Below are positions 25,957 to 34,571 of a DNA stretch of 53,335 nt, piece after piece. This DNA comes from Candidatus Sumerlaeota bacterium (GTDB lineage Bacteria; Sumerlaeota; Sumerlaeia; SLMS01; JAHLLQ01), in assembly GCA_021772755.1 (NCBI GenBank), contig JAJFLJ010000235.1:1-53335 (forward strand), given 5' to 3'. The notes under the pieces are model-generated. The model made no database searches. It was given only the letters and a program-made list of their open reading frames with translations, and was not told where the DNA came from. The translations under genes and the position numbers were made by a program. How positions within the stretch are numbered: the first letter of the stretch is position 1; each line of letters opens with the position of its first letter.

Positions 25957-27375
25957 ATGACCGACATCGACCAGCACCCCGCAAAAACAGCGTTCCGAAA
26001 GCCCAAACGGGGCGAGGAGATCGAACTGACGATCGACTCGCTGGCTTTCGGCGGACGGGGCGTGGCGCGCCTGGAGGGCTACGTCGTGTTCGTGCCGCAC
26101 GTGGCCCCGGGCGACCGGGTTCGGGCGGTGGTGACCAAGCGCAAGTCCTCCTACGCGGAGGCGGACCTGGTGGAGGTTCTTTCGCCGGCGTCCGAGCGGA
26201 TCGACGCGCCCTGCTCGGTCTTCGGACGGTGCGGCGGATGCAACTGGCAGATGCTGCCCTACGCGGATCAGCTTCGATGGAAGGAGCGGATCGTCCGCGA
26301 CTCGCTTCGTCCGGTGCAGAACCTGCAGGAGACGCCCATCGCGATCGACCCCATCGTCGCGAGCCCGGACGCGTTCCACTACCGCAACAAGATGGAGTTC
26401 ACGTTCGGACAGGAAGGCCCGGACGCGCCGCTGAAACTCGGGTTTCACATGCCGGGGAACTGGAAGCACGTTCTCGACGTGGAGAAGTGCTGGCTGATGC
26501 CGGAGCCGCTGAACGCGCTGCTGGGCGCCGCGCGGGCCGAGGGCGAACGCCAGAAGCTGGCGGCGTGGAATCCGGTGCGGCATCATGGGATGCTGCGGCA
26601 GCTGCTGATCCGCTGGAGCGTGTACGAACAGCGCGCCCTGGTGGCGGTGCTGACGGGCGAGCGCGGCGGGTTCGACTTCGACGCGTTCCGCACGGCGCTC
26701 GTGGCGGCCTGTCCCCAGGTGAAGTGCGTGGTGCGGGGGCTGAACGCCGGCCGCAGCGACGTGGCGCGGGCCGACGAAATCCTGGACTCGTGGGGCGAGG
26801 ACACCATCGAGGAACGCATCGGCGACCTGAAGTTCCGCGTTTCGCTGAACTCGTTCTTCCAGACGAACACGCGCGGCGCCGCGGAACTGTACCGCGCGGC
26901 GAAGGACTATCTCGACCTGACGGGCTCGGAACGGATTTTCGACGCGTATTGCGGAACGGGAACGATCGGCATCTTCTGCGCGGACGCCGCGCGCGAGGTC
27001 TTCGGAATCGAACTCGTGCTCGACGCGATTCGCGACGCGCGGGAGAACGCCGACCGCAACGGCCTGGCCAACTGCACGTTCATGGCGGGGGACATGGCGG
27101 TGACGCTGCCGAAGCTGGAGGCCGCGGTTCCGGGCCGCTTCGACCGCGTCGTGGTGGACCCGCCCCGGGGCGGCATGGACAAGAAGGCGCTGGCGAGACT
27201 CGTCGCGCTGCGCGCACCGGTCCTGGTGTACGTCTCGTGCAACCCGACGACGATGGCGCGCGACATGGAGCAGATCGCCGGCGGCGGATACAGGATCGAA
27301 CGCGTCCGTCCGGTGGACATGTTCCCCCAGACCTATCATATCGAATGCGTGGCACGGTGCGTCCTTGAGCGATAA
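25957..27375 (+). CDS. rlmD: 23S rRNA (uracil-5-)-methyltransferase, RlmD/RumA family
   Basis: 472 residues from ATG 25957. An N-terminal TRAM RNA-binding domain (IELTIDSLAFGGRGVARLEGYVVFV) is followed by a 4Fe-4S cluster signature, CSVFGRCGGC near residues 85-94, with a fourth Cys in EKCWLM. The catalytic SPOUT-unrelated Rossmann domain has FDAYCGTGTIGIF (SAM motif I), VVVDPPRGGMD and VSCNPTTMARD, which holds the nucleophile cysteine; the C-terminal ETYHIE-type motif reads QTYHIE. It forms m5U in 23S rRNA (U1939 or U747); which site cannot be told from sequence. Its last codons overlap the TTG start of the next gene. Confidence 0.92.
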   Translation: MTDIDQHPAKTAFRKPKRGEEIELTIDSLAFGGRGVARLEGYVVFVPHVAPGDRVRAVVTKRKSSYAEADLVEVLSPASERIDAPCSVFGRCGGCNWQMLPYADQLRWKERIVRDSLRPVQNLQETPIAIDPIVASPDAFHYRNKMEFTFGQEGPDAPLKLGFHMPGNWKHVLDVEKCWLMPEPLNALLGAARAEGERQKLAAWNPVRHHGMLRQLLIRWSVYEQRALVAVLTGERGGFDFDAFRTALVAACPQVKCVVRGLNAGRSDVARADEILDSWGEDTIEERIGDLKFRVSLNSFFQTNTRGAAELYRAAKDYLDLTGSERIFDAYCGTGTIGIFCADAAREVFGIELVLDAIRDARENADRNGLANCTFMAGDMAVTLPKLEAAVPGRFDRVVVDPPRGGMDKKALARLVALRAPVLVYVSCNPTTMARDMEQIAGGGYRIERVRPVDMFPQTYHIECVARCVLER

Positions 27376-28330
27376 GACGACACTCCTCGACGAGGAAACG
27401 CTGGCGGAACTCGCGGACCCCTCGGCGCGCGCGGGGCGGACGATGCCCGAGCGCCTCTGGCGCAGCCGCGAGCTGATCTTCACGCTCGTGAAGCGCGACC
27501 TGAAGGTGCGCTACAAGTCGACGGCGCTGGGCTTTCTCTGGTCCTTCGGGAGGCCGCTCTTCCTGATGATCGTCATCGCGGCGGTGTTCAGCGTTCTGGG
27601 CGGAATCGGCGCCAGCCACCAGATGCTGCCGTATCCGCTGCACGTCCTGACCGGCATTCTGCCCTGGTTCTTCTTCGCGGCGTCCCTGCAGGACTCGACG
27701 CACTCGATTCTCGGCAATTCGAACGTGGTGAAGAAGGTCTGGCTGCCGACGGAGGTGTTCCCCGCGACGGCCGTTCTCGGCCAGTTCGTGCACTTCGTCC
27801 TGACGCTGCCGCTGCTGGGTGCGTTCGTCCTGGCGTTCGCCGCGCTCAAGGACATTCCCGAGGGTCTTCCCGGGGCGGGCGATCCGCTCGGACTGTGGCT
27901 GGCGCCGGACTGGTCGGTGCTGCTGCTGCCTTTCGTCGTGCTGGTCCAGGCGATGTTCACGTTCGCCATCGCGCTGATCCTCGCGTCGCTGAACGTGTTC
28001 TACCGCGACGTGGGGTCGATCGCGGAGATCGTGATCTCGGCCTGGTTCTACATCACCCCGATCATCTATCCCGCGAACCAGATTCGCGAGCTGCTCCAGG
28101 GCGGATTCGGCGAGTGGGTGTACTACTCGTACCTGATCAACCCGATGACGCCGGTGGTGCTGGCGTACCGGCGGCTTCTGTTCGGGCGCATCTTCAGCGG
28201 GGCGCCCGAGGTCTCGGATTCGACGATCGCGCTGGGCATGGGCGTGACGTGTCTGACGACGATCGTCCTGATGGGTATCGGCATGGCGGTCTTCAACCGC
28301 ACGTGCCGCAGATTCGCGGACGAACTGTAG
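27365..28330 (+). CDS. ABC-2-type polysaccharide export permease (Wzm/TagG/KpsM-like)
   Basis: 321 residues if the TTG at 27365 is used, overlapping the rlmD stop; ATG 27443 is an alternative. The typical pre-helix reads ELIFTLVKRDLKVRYKSTALGFLWSFGRPL. Six hydrophobic segments follow, with LNVFYRDVGSIAEIVI and FYITPIIYP, conserved in ABC-2 O-antigen and teichoic-acid exporters. It would form the membrane channel exporting undecaprenyl- or lipid-linked glycans. No Wzt/TagH ATPase is in the window. The epimerase and glycosyltransferase directly downstream support a surface-glycan locus. Confidence 0.9.
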   Translation: MSDKTTLLDEETLAELADPSARAGRTMPERLWRSRELIFTLVKRDLKVRYKSTALGFLWSFGRPLFLMIVIAAVFSVLGGIGASHQMLPYPLHVLTGILPWFFFAASLQDSTHSILGNSNVVKKVWLPTEVFPATAVLGQFVHFVLTLPLLGAFVLAFAALKDIPEGLPGAGDPLGLWLAPDWSVLLLPFVVLVQAMFTFAIALILASLNVFYRDVGSIAEIVISAWFYITPIIYPANQIRELLQGGFGEWVYYSYLINPMTPVVLAYRRLLFGRIFSGAPEVSDSTIALGMGVTCLTTIVLMGIGMAVFNRTCRRFADEL

Positions 28331-28334
28331 CGCC

Positions 28335-29312
28335 ATGAGAGCCTTCCTGACAGGCGGCACCGGATTCGTCGGCGGACATCTCGCCGAACGGCTCCGCGAG
28401 GAGGGGTGGCAGGTCCGCGCGATCGCCCGCAACGGGTCGAACGCGGACGTGCTGGAGGACTGCGGCTGCGAGATTCTTCGGGGCGGTCTGGAATCGGAGC
28501 GTTCGCTGCGCCGCGGAGTGGAGGGCGCGGACGCCGTGTTCCATCTTGCCGGGGTGACGAAGGGCCTGTCGGAAGCGGACTTCATGCGGGTGAACGCCGA
28601 AGGCACGCGGCGCGTCGTGGCGGCTGCGCGCCAGGCGCGCTTTCGCGGGCGGTTCGTCGCCCTCAGCAGTCTTGCCGCAGCGGGTCCCGCGCGGCGAGGA
28701 CGGCCCCTGACCGAGGACAAGCGCCCGCGGCCGGTGAGCGCGTACGGCCGAAGCAAGCTGGCGGGGGAGAAGCACGTTCTTCGCGCGCGGCGGTTCCTCG
28801 ACTTCACGATCCTCCGCCCTGGCGCGATCTACGGCCCCCGCGAGCACGAGATTCTGGAAGCGGTGAAGCTGATCGAGCGGCTCGGCGTTTCGCTGGAATT
28901 CGCGGAAACGCGCGTACAGATGACGCACGTGCACGATGTCGTGAGCGGAATCCTCGCGGCGGTGAACTCGCCGCAGGCGCGGGGCAGGACGTTCTTCCTG
29001 AACGACGGAACGGTGTGGGACTATGCGAACGTCGTGGACGAGATCGGCGCGGCTCTCGGGCGCGATGTCCGCCATGTGCGCGTGCCGCTGGCGGGTGCGT
29101 GGGCGGTGGCGGGAACGCTGGACCTGGCGGGAAAGATCGTCGGACGGCCGCTTTCCCCGATCGGGCGCGACAAGGTTCGCGAGGTGGCCGCCGGTTCCTG
29201 GATCGCGGACAGTTCGGCGCTGACGGCGGCGACGGGGTGGAAGGCACGGCACGGCTTCGTCCAGGGCATTCGCGATACGGTGCGGTGGTATCGCGAGAAC
29301 GGCTGGCTCTGA
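28335..29312 (+). CDS. NAD(P)-dependent sugar epimerase/dehydratase (extended SDR)
   Basis: 325 residues. The Rossmann NAD loop is LTGGTGFVGGHLAERL, with FHLAGVTKG as the family middle motif. SSLAAAG holds the catalytic Ser/Thr, and YGRSKLAGE holds the Tyr-x3-Lys pair near residues 136-140. LRPGAIYGPRE follows. This is the extended SDR fold used by UDP-sugar 4-epimerases, dehydratases and other nucleotide-sugar reductases. The gene begins 4 bases after the permease stop, and its own stop is 1 base before the glycosyltransferase ATG, so the three form an operon. The precise substrate is unknown; a hydroxysteroid/flavonol-type reductase is a less likely alternative given the context. Confidence 0.88.
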   Translation: MRAFLTGGTGFVGGHLAERLREEGWQVRAIARNGSNADVLEDCGCEILRGGLESERSLRRGVEGADAVFHLAGVTKGLSEADFMRVNAEGTRRVVAAARQARFRGRFVALSSLAAAGPARRGRPLTEDKRPRPVSAYGRSKLAGEKHVLRARRFLDFTILRPGAIYGPREHEILEAVKLIERLGVSLEFAETRVQMTHVHDVVSGILAAVNSPQARGRTFFLNDGTVWDYANVVDEIGAALGRDVRHVRVPLAGAWAVAGTLDLAGKIVGRPLSPIGRDKVREVAAGSWIADSSALTAATGWKARHGFVQGIRDTVRWYRENGWL

Positions 29313-29313
29313 A

Positions 29314-30450
29314 ATGAGAGTTCTGATCGACGCGCGCTACCTCGACGGGGTCTACAGCGGCATCGGAACGTACAGCCGCCTGCTGGTCGAGCATCTCGCC
29401 AGGGTCGATACGGAGACCGAGTACCAGATTCTCGTGCGGAAGGGCTTTCGCGACAGCCTGGCGGTGGGCGCCAACTTCGAGGTGATTTCGTGGGGCCCGA
29501 AGCCGGTCAGCTGGAAGACGTACTTCCGGATGCACGACGCGATCGGGGTGCTGAAGCCGGACGTGGTCCACTGTCTGGCTCCGCCGGCACCCATACTGTA
29601 CGACGGCCCGCTGATGATCACGCTGCACGACCTGCAGCCGTTCAACGATCCGGAGTTCTCGGGACGGCGGATCGGCCCCGCGCGCACGGCCTACAATCTG
29701 TTCTACAGCTGGGCGTACCCGACGGTCATCAACCGCTCGAAGTGGGTCCTTTGCGACAGCAACGCGACGCGCGAGGACCTGGTTCGTCTGATGCCGGACA
29801 TGGCGTCGCGGGCTATCGTCGTTTCGCCGGGTCTGGAACCGGCGGAGGGCGGGCCCGTGACGGAAGGCCAGATCGACGCGGTGCGGGCGAAGTTCGGACT
29901 GCACGAGCGGTACTGTCTGTACTACGGATCGACGCGGCCCAACAAGAACCTGGTCAGGCTTGTGGAGGCGTTTCAACTGGCGGTGTCCCGCAATCCGGAG
30001 CGCCTGAAGGACCTTCATCTCGTTCTCGTGGTGCGAAAGGACCGTTTCTTTCGCGAGGTGGAGAAGCTCGTCGCGCGCAGCCGCCTGCGGGACCGCGTGC
30101 GCGTGCTGGACCAGATGCCGGCGCGCGAGCAGCGTGCGCTGCTGGCGGGTTCGGAAGCGTTCGTGTTTCCGACGAAGTACGAGGGCTTCGGCTTTCCGCC
30201 GCTGGAAGCGATGCGCGAGGGCGTGCCGGTGCTGGCGGGGCGCAGCGGCGCGCTGCCGGAGGTGTGCGGCGACGCGGCGCTGCTGGTGGATCCCTTCGAC
30301 CTCGACGACATCGCGGCGGGAATCCTCGGGATCGTGAACGACGAAGAACTGCGCGAAACGCTCGTCGCCAGGGGGCACGACCGGATCGGGCGGTTCGACT
30401 GGCAGCGCACCGCCGAAATGGTGCGCGACGTGTACAGGCTGCTGTTCTGA
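29314..30450 (+). CDS. Glycosyltransferase, GT4-like (GT-B fold)
   Basis: 378 residues. The N-terminus MRVLIDARYLDGVYSGIGTYS is typical of GT4 enzymes of the WcaI/RfaB group. YYGSTRPNKNLVRLVEAF starts the nucleotide-sugar-binding domain, and PTKYEGFGFPPLEAMREGVPV is the GPGTE-like E-x7-E signature, followed by LPEVCGDAALLVDPFD. This is a cytoplasmic or membrane-associated enzyme that adds a sugar to a glycan intermediate. It is separated by one base from the epimerase, which together with the permease makes a small surface-polysaccharide cluster. Confidence 0.92.
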   Translation: MRVLIDARYLDGVYSGIGTYSRLLVEHLARVDTETEYQILVRKGFRDSLAVGANFEVISWGPKPVSWKTYFRMHDAIGVLKPDVVHCLAPPAPILYDGPLMITLHDLQPFNDPEFSGRRIGPARTAYNLFYSWAYPTVINRSKWVLCDSNATREDLVRLMPDMASRAIVVSPGLEPAEGGPVTEGQIDAVRAKFGLHERYCLYYGSTRPNKNLVRLVEAFQLAVSRNPERLKDLHLVLVVRKDRFFREVEKLVARSRLRDRVRVLDQMPAREQRALLAGSEAFVFPTKYEGFGFPPLEAMREGVPVLAGRSGALPEVCGDAALLVDPFDLDDIAAGILGIVNDEELRETLVARGHDRIGRFDWQRTAEMVRDVYRLLF

Positions 30451-30501
30451 AGGATTCGGGCGAACGCGCGATCATGGCGGGAAACGGAATACGGCGGGCG
30501 A

Positions 30502-33147
30502 ATGGACGGACGAACGGGTAGCGCCGCGCAGGCGGCCGGGCTCTTCGCGCTGGAATCGCGGCGGATGCTGCGGGGATGGCGGTGGCGCACGCTCGTTCTC
30601 CTGAACGCGGCCGTCGCGGCGGTTCTGTCGCGCACGGGGGACTGGGGCGAAGGGGCGGCGGTCTTTCTGCCGGGTGGAGAGACGGGTGTTCGCGCGTTCG
30701 GACTGATGTACGCGATCGCGTCGATGGTTCTGGCGACCGATCTGGCGGGGCAGGCGGACCGGCATCACGCGCGGTCGCTGTACGACGCGCGGCCCGTGTC
30801 GGGATTCGCGCTGCAATGCTCGAGATTCCTGGCGATGTTCGCGACGATCGCACCGCTGGCGGTCGCGACGAGCCTGCTGCCGCCGGCGATCGTGCGGGCG
30901 CGCGGCGGGGATGCGCTCCTCGCGCCCAACGCGCTGTACCTCTGCGGGCACGTCTTGCCGCTCGTGGCGCTTTGCGTGGCCGCGGGTCTCGCGGCGCGGT
31001 CGTGGATTCGCAACGACACGTCCGCCCTTTCCGCCGCGTCGGTGGCGCTGGCGGCTCCGGTGTGGGTCGCGCTCTTCGATTCGCAGCCGCAGGAGCTGTT
31101 TCTCTCCTCGTCGCGGATTCTCGGCGTGCTGGTGCCCGCAAGCGAAACGGCGCGGACGGCGTCGCTGTCGTGCCTCGCCGTCCTGCCGTTTCTCGGTCTC
31201 GCGATGCTGAAGCCGCGTGCGCTTCGGAGCCGCACCCCCCTGCGCAGTCTCTCGCCGCCCAGGAAGTCGCGCTTCGGAACGGTTCGAGGCGCGTTCTCCG
31301 CGATACCCGGAGCGCGGGAGACCGGCGCGTTCACGCTGTTGCTGGCTCTTGCTGCGGTTTGCGCAGGAGGCCCCGCGCTGCTTGGATCGTTCCGGCGGGC
31401 GGGCGTGGCTCTGACATCGCCGGTGCCGACGGAGATGTCGGCGGACTGGTCGCGCATGCAGCAGCCCGCCGAGGCGGTGTCCGGTGTCGTGGACGCGCCG
31501 CGGATCGTGGCGCGCAAGGCGGAACTGGACACCGACGGCGAGGACAGGATCGCCGTGACGCTGACCCTGGGCTCCTCGCTCGACGCTCCGCAGCCCGTCG
31601 CCGGAGTGACGTTCGGCCCGGCGTGCCGCGTTGCGTCGGTCTCGCGCGGCGATGGCCGCGTGGAGATTCTCCCCGCCGCCGCGTCGCCGCATCTTCACGC
31701 CACGGTACTGCGATTCGACCCGCCGCTTCCGCCGAACGGAGAGTGCGACCTCCGCTTCGAACTGGAACCGGCCCCGAGATCGACGCGCGCGTGGGCGCGG
31801 CTGCGGCATCCGGCCTACGCGACGTTCCAGGACCTGCCGCTCTGGTACGGCGAGGGCGTGCGGATTCGCTACGCCTTCAGCGAGTTCGCCGTCACGCACC
31901 AGCCGGCGCCGTTCGAACTGTCGCTTCCGCTGCTGGCCGGGAGAGAGTGGATCGCCGGTGCGGCGGAGTCGCGTATCGCGGGCGAGACCGTCAGCCTCGT
32001 CGCGGACCGGGCGGCGGTCCCTTCGAGCGTCTTCGCCGCGAACGTCCGGACCGTCGCATCGCCGGAGGAGCAGGCGGTGCCGGTGCACTACGTCGTGTTT
32101 CCCGAGCACGAGGAACTGGCGCGCGCGTTCCACACGATCTTCGCGGACAGGTTCGAGCGTCTCGGACGCGCGTTCGGCGGACGCGACGAGCCGGTCGTCT
32201 TCGTGGAGGTGCCGGGCCAGCGCCCCGGCGATCCGTTCGCGATCGCGTCGCCGGTTCTCGACGAGCTGGCGACGCTGCTGCCGGACTACGACGACCCGCG
32301 CGAACCGACCGCCGACGAGTTCGAACGCCCCTTCGCGGAACTCCACCACGCGGCGGTGTCCACGCTGGTCACTCAGTCGCGGGAGACATTCGAGCATCCC
32401 GAGCTGCTGCGCGATTCGCTGGTCCTCTATCTGCACGTCCACGGATTCGCCCGGGGGATGACGCGTCCGTTCCGCCGCGAGCGGCGCGACTACGTGCTGG
32501 TGCCTTGGGACTGGGTGCGGCCGACGGACGCGTACCCGTTCGATCTCTGGCCCCGCGACGAGGCACAGTACACCGGCCCGGTCTTTCCGCAGCTCCGGCC
32601 CGAGGGTCTCCCGCCTGTTCCCCAGGGGCGGCTCGTCGCGTTTCACCACATGCTGCGGCGTCGGCTGGGCGAAGAGGCGTACGTGCGATTTCTGAACGAT
32701 TTGTTCGGAGAGCGGGGCGGGCGGCTGACTCTGGAGGAGGTCCGACTCGCCGCCGAGGCGCAGGCTGGCGCACCGCTGGGGGAATTCTTCGACCAGTGGC
32801 TGCTGGAGGGCGTCGTCCCGAGGTACCGTCTGGTGGAGGCCCAGGTGGTGCTCGCGGAGAATCCGGAGACCCGGGACCTGGAATACACCACCAGCGTGAC
32901 GGTGAGAAACGAGGGCACGGGCCGCGTGCCGGTGGACGTGCGGCTGGAGACCGAAGGCGACCGGGTGGAGAAAACCGTTGAACCCGATCCGGGCGGGGAC
33001 GTGACACTCGTCTTCGTGACGGCGGACCGTCCCGTCTCGGTCGCGGTGGACCCGGAAGGCTGGGTCGTTCAGATGCCGGAGTTCGACCGGCGGGCCGGAC
33101 GTCCGGTGCATCCGCGGCTCTTCCTCAAGACGGTCCGCGAATTGTAG
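30502..33147 (+). CDS. ABC-permease / M1-aminopeptidase-like fusion, catalytic motif degenerate
   Basis: 881 residues. The first 250 contain about six membrane segments (for example LVLLNAAVAAVL, FLAMFATIAPLAVAT, LSCLAVLPFLGLAML), a partial ABC-2 permease. A further helix near 265-285 leads to a large extracytoplasmic region. This resembles the beta-domain and C-terminal part of M1 metallopeptidases: GAPLGEFFDQWLLEG near residue 760 matches the M1 ending. The zinc motif HExxH is not visible; the closest segment is ELHHAAVSTLV near 612. The same fusion (permease plus M1) is known in Bacteroidetes and relatives, usually with intact zinc sites. The ATPase partner is absent. The role is probably transport-linked or structural. 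Confidence 0.75.
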   Translation: MDGRTGSAAQAAGLFALESRRMLRGWRWRTLVLLNAAVAAVLSRTGDWGEGAAVFLPGGETGVRAFGLMYAIASMVLATDLAGQADRHHARSLYDARPVSGFALQCSRFLAMFATIAPLAVATSLLPPAIVRARGGDALLAPNALYLCGHVLPLVALCVAAGLAARSWIRNDTSALSAASVALAAPVWVALFDSQPQELFLSSSRILGVLVPASETARTASLSCLAVLPFLGLAMLKPRALRSRTPLRSLSPPRKSRFGTVRGAFSAIPGARETGAFTLLLALAAVCAGGPALLGSFRRAGVALTSPVPTEMSADWSRMQQPAEAVSGVVDAPRIVARKAELDTDGEDRIAVTLTLGSSLDAPQPVAGVTFGPACRVASVSRGDGRVEILPAAASPHLHATVLRFDPPLPPNGECDLRFELEPAPRSTRAWARLRHPAYATFQDLPLWYGEGVRIRYAFSEFAVTHQPAPFELSLPLLAGREWIAGAAESRIAGETVSLVADRAAVPSSVFAANVRTVASPEEQAVPVHYVVFPEHEELARAFHTIFADRFERLGRAFGGRDEPVVFVEVPGQRPGDPFAIASPVLDELATLLPDYDDPREPTADEFERPFAELHHAAVSTLVTQSRETFEHPELLRDSLVLYLHVHGFARGMTRPFRRERRDYVLVPWDWVRPTDAYPFDLWPRDEAQYTGPVFPQLRPEGLPPVPQGRLVAFHHMLRRRLGEEAYVRFLNDLFGERGGRLTLEEVRLAAEAQAGAPLGEFFDQWLLEGVVPRYRLVEAQVVLAENPETRDLEYTTSVTVRNEGTGRVPVDVRLETEGDRVEKTVEPDPGGDVTLVFVTADRPVSVAVDPEGWVVQMPEFDRRAGRPVHPRLFLKTVREL

Positions 33148-33206
33148 GGAACAATCCCGTGGCGAAGGCTGTCTTTCGAACGGTAGCGCCACACCCCGAT
33201 CGGCCC

Positions 33207-33887
33207 ATGACCATGACACGCAAACCCGGAACGATCCTGATCCTCGCCATCCTGCTTCTGTCGGCGGCGCTTCTGCCGGCCCAGAACAGCGAGGAGGCGA
33301 TCGCGTTTCTCGGGCGCCTCGAAGAGAAGAACCGGGGGCTGAACTCCCTGTACGGCAGTTTTCACCAGGTCCGCTCCAACAAGATGTTCCTGGAGGAGAT
33401 CGAGTCCAACGGCGAATTCTGGTACGTGAAGCCCGACCAGTTCCGCTGCGACTACCACGAACCGTCGGAGGCGCGTTTCTACCTTCTGGGCGATACGGGG
33501 ATGTACTACACGCCGGAGCTCAAGCAGGTGGAGAAGTTCCGCCTCCAGACCGGCGACTCCGCACCCATCAACCAGATGCTCGTCGGGTTCGGCCTGAGCG
33601 TCGAGAGCATCCTGGATGTCTTCACGGTCCACGTTCCCGCCGAGCAGCCCGAGGACGCCAGGCTCTTCACGGTCGATTTCGTCTCCAGGGACGTGAGCCG
33701 GACGATGGACTATACCCGCATCCGGATCACCTTCGACCGCGAGGAGCTCGAACCGCGGCTCCTGGAGATGGAGGAGCAGGAGGACTCCGTGACGGTGCGG
33801 CTGAAGAAGATCCAGCCCAACGCGGAGATTCCCGAGGACAAGTTCAAGACGGACTTCCCCGCCGACGTGGAAATCGTCGAGTACTGA
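33207..33887 (+). CDS. LolA-like outer-membrane lipoprotein carrier protein
   Basis: 226 residues from ATG 33207; GTG 33159 or ATG 33213 are also possible. A signal peptide (GTILILAILLLSAALLPAQ) is followed by LNSLYGSFHQVRSNKMF and ESNGEFWYVKPDQFRCDYHEP, the early strands of the LolA half-barrel with the usual 'G.....P...R..Y..P' pattern. YFTPELKQ-type YYTPELKQVEKF follows. It would ferry lipoproteins across the periplasm or bind lipid in a related way. It lies 59 bases after the permease/M1 gene and a terminator follows it. Confidence 0.85.
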   Translation: MTMTRKPGTILILAILLLSAALLPAQNSEEAIAFLGRLEEKNRGLNSLYGSFHQVRSNKMFLEEIESNGEFWYVKPDQFRCDYHEPSEARFYLLGDTGMYYTPELKQVEKFRLQTGDSAPINQMLVGFGLSVESILDVFTVHVPAEQPEDARLFTVDFVSRDVSRTMDYTRIRITFDREELEPRLLEMEEQEDSVTVRLKKIQPNAEIPEDKFKTDFPADVEIVEY

Positions 33888-33907
33888 ATCCGGCCACGGT
33901 CGCCGTT

Positions 33908-33948
33908 CCGCCCGGAAGGGCTTTCCGGGGCGGCCCGCCCGATTTTTT
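33908..33948 (+). terminator. Intrinsic terminator after the LolA-like gene (two alternative hairpins)
   Basis: GGGCG (33928-33932) pairs with CGCCC (33936-33940) around a 3-base loop and is followed by GA and six T residues (33943-33948). A longer stem with one bulge, 33908-33917 with 33923-33933, overlaps the left arm of the first and excludes it. It lies 21 bases after the stop and just ahead of lptE. Confidence 0.6.
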
Positions 33949-33985
33949 GGTGGCGGTCGGCGGCGGGTACGGCCATATCGGCTCC

Positions 33986-34564
33986 ATGAGACTTCATCTG
34001 CGTTGTCTGACGATGCTGACCCTCGCCGTTCTGGCGCTGGGCGGGTGCGCGCGCGTGTCGCGGGAGCGGACGCTGCCGCCCTCCATCCGCCGGGTGGAGG
34101 TGCCCATGTTCGTCAACCGGTCGGCGGAACCGGGCATCGAGGAGGACGCCACGATCTATGCACAGGAGGAGTTCCTGGCGGACGGACGGCTCGACCTGGT
34201 GAGGGAGAGCGAGGCGGACGCCATCGTGAACGTGGAGCTGACCGGGTTCGACGACACGGCCCAGGGGTTCGACTCCGACGACTTTCCCCGCCAGACGCGC
34301 TATACCGTGACGGCGGACATCCGAATCTACCAGAACAGTCCCGGCCGGCCCCAGTTCGGCCCCAAGCGGACCGTGACCGCGTCGCGCAGCTTCAACAACG
34401 ACACGAGACGGATCACGTACGAGACGAAGGGTGCGGGACGGGAACTGGTTCTGCGCGAACTGGCGCGGCGCATCGTGCTGGAGGTGCTGACCGGCGGCAC
34501 CGGCACGACCTACGACCCCGTTCCCGACGCGAGCCCCGTCGACGAAACCGACCTGTCGTTCTGA
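33986..34564 (+). CDS. lptE: LPS-assembly lipoprotein LptE-like
   Basis: 192 residues from ATG 33986. A lipoprotein signal ends in VLALGGC. The mature N-terminus LPPSIRRVEVPMFVNRSAEPGIEEDATIYAQEEF is the LptE signature (PP-x-I-x-x-[IV]-x-[IV]-x-x-F-x-N-x-[ST], then PG-[IL]-E), followed by a strand with 'ADAIVNVELTGF'. LptE plugs the LptD beta-barrel that inserts LPS into the outer leaflet. LptD is not in the window. It starts an operon with the histidine kinase (7-base gap) and response regulator behind it, an unusual association. Confidence 0.9.
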   Translation: MRLHLRCLTMLTLAVLALGGCARVSRERTLPPSIRRVEVPMFVNRSAEPGIEEDATIYAQEEFLADGRLDLVRESEADAIVNVELTGFDDTAQGFDSDDFPRQTRYTVTADIRIYQNSPGRPQFGPKRTVTASRSFNNDTRRITYETKGAGRELVLRELARRIVLEVLTGGTGTTYDPVPDASPVDETDLSF

Positions 34565-34571
34565 GGCGGCG

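Noticed and set aside
22719..26006. Minus-strand open frame running from folP upstream over dnaB
   Set aside because: folP begins at 22718 by family alignment. The upstream part is antisense to dnaB and to the deacetylase-like gene in another frame.
30472..33219. 915-residue minus-strand frame opposite the permease/M1 fusion
   Set aside because: The plus-strand protein has real membrane segments and an M1-like end. The opposite frame is Arg-rich noise.
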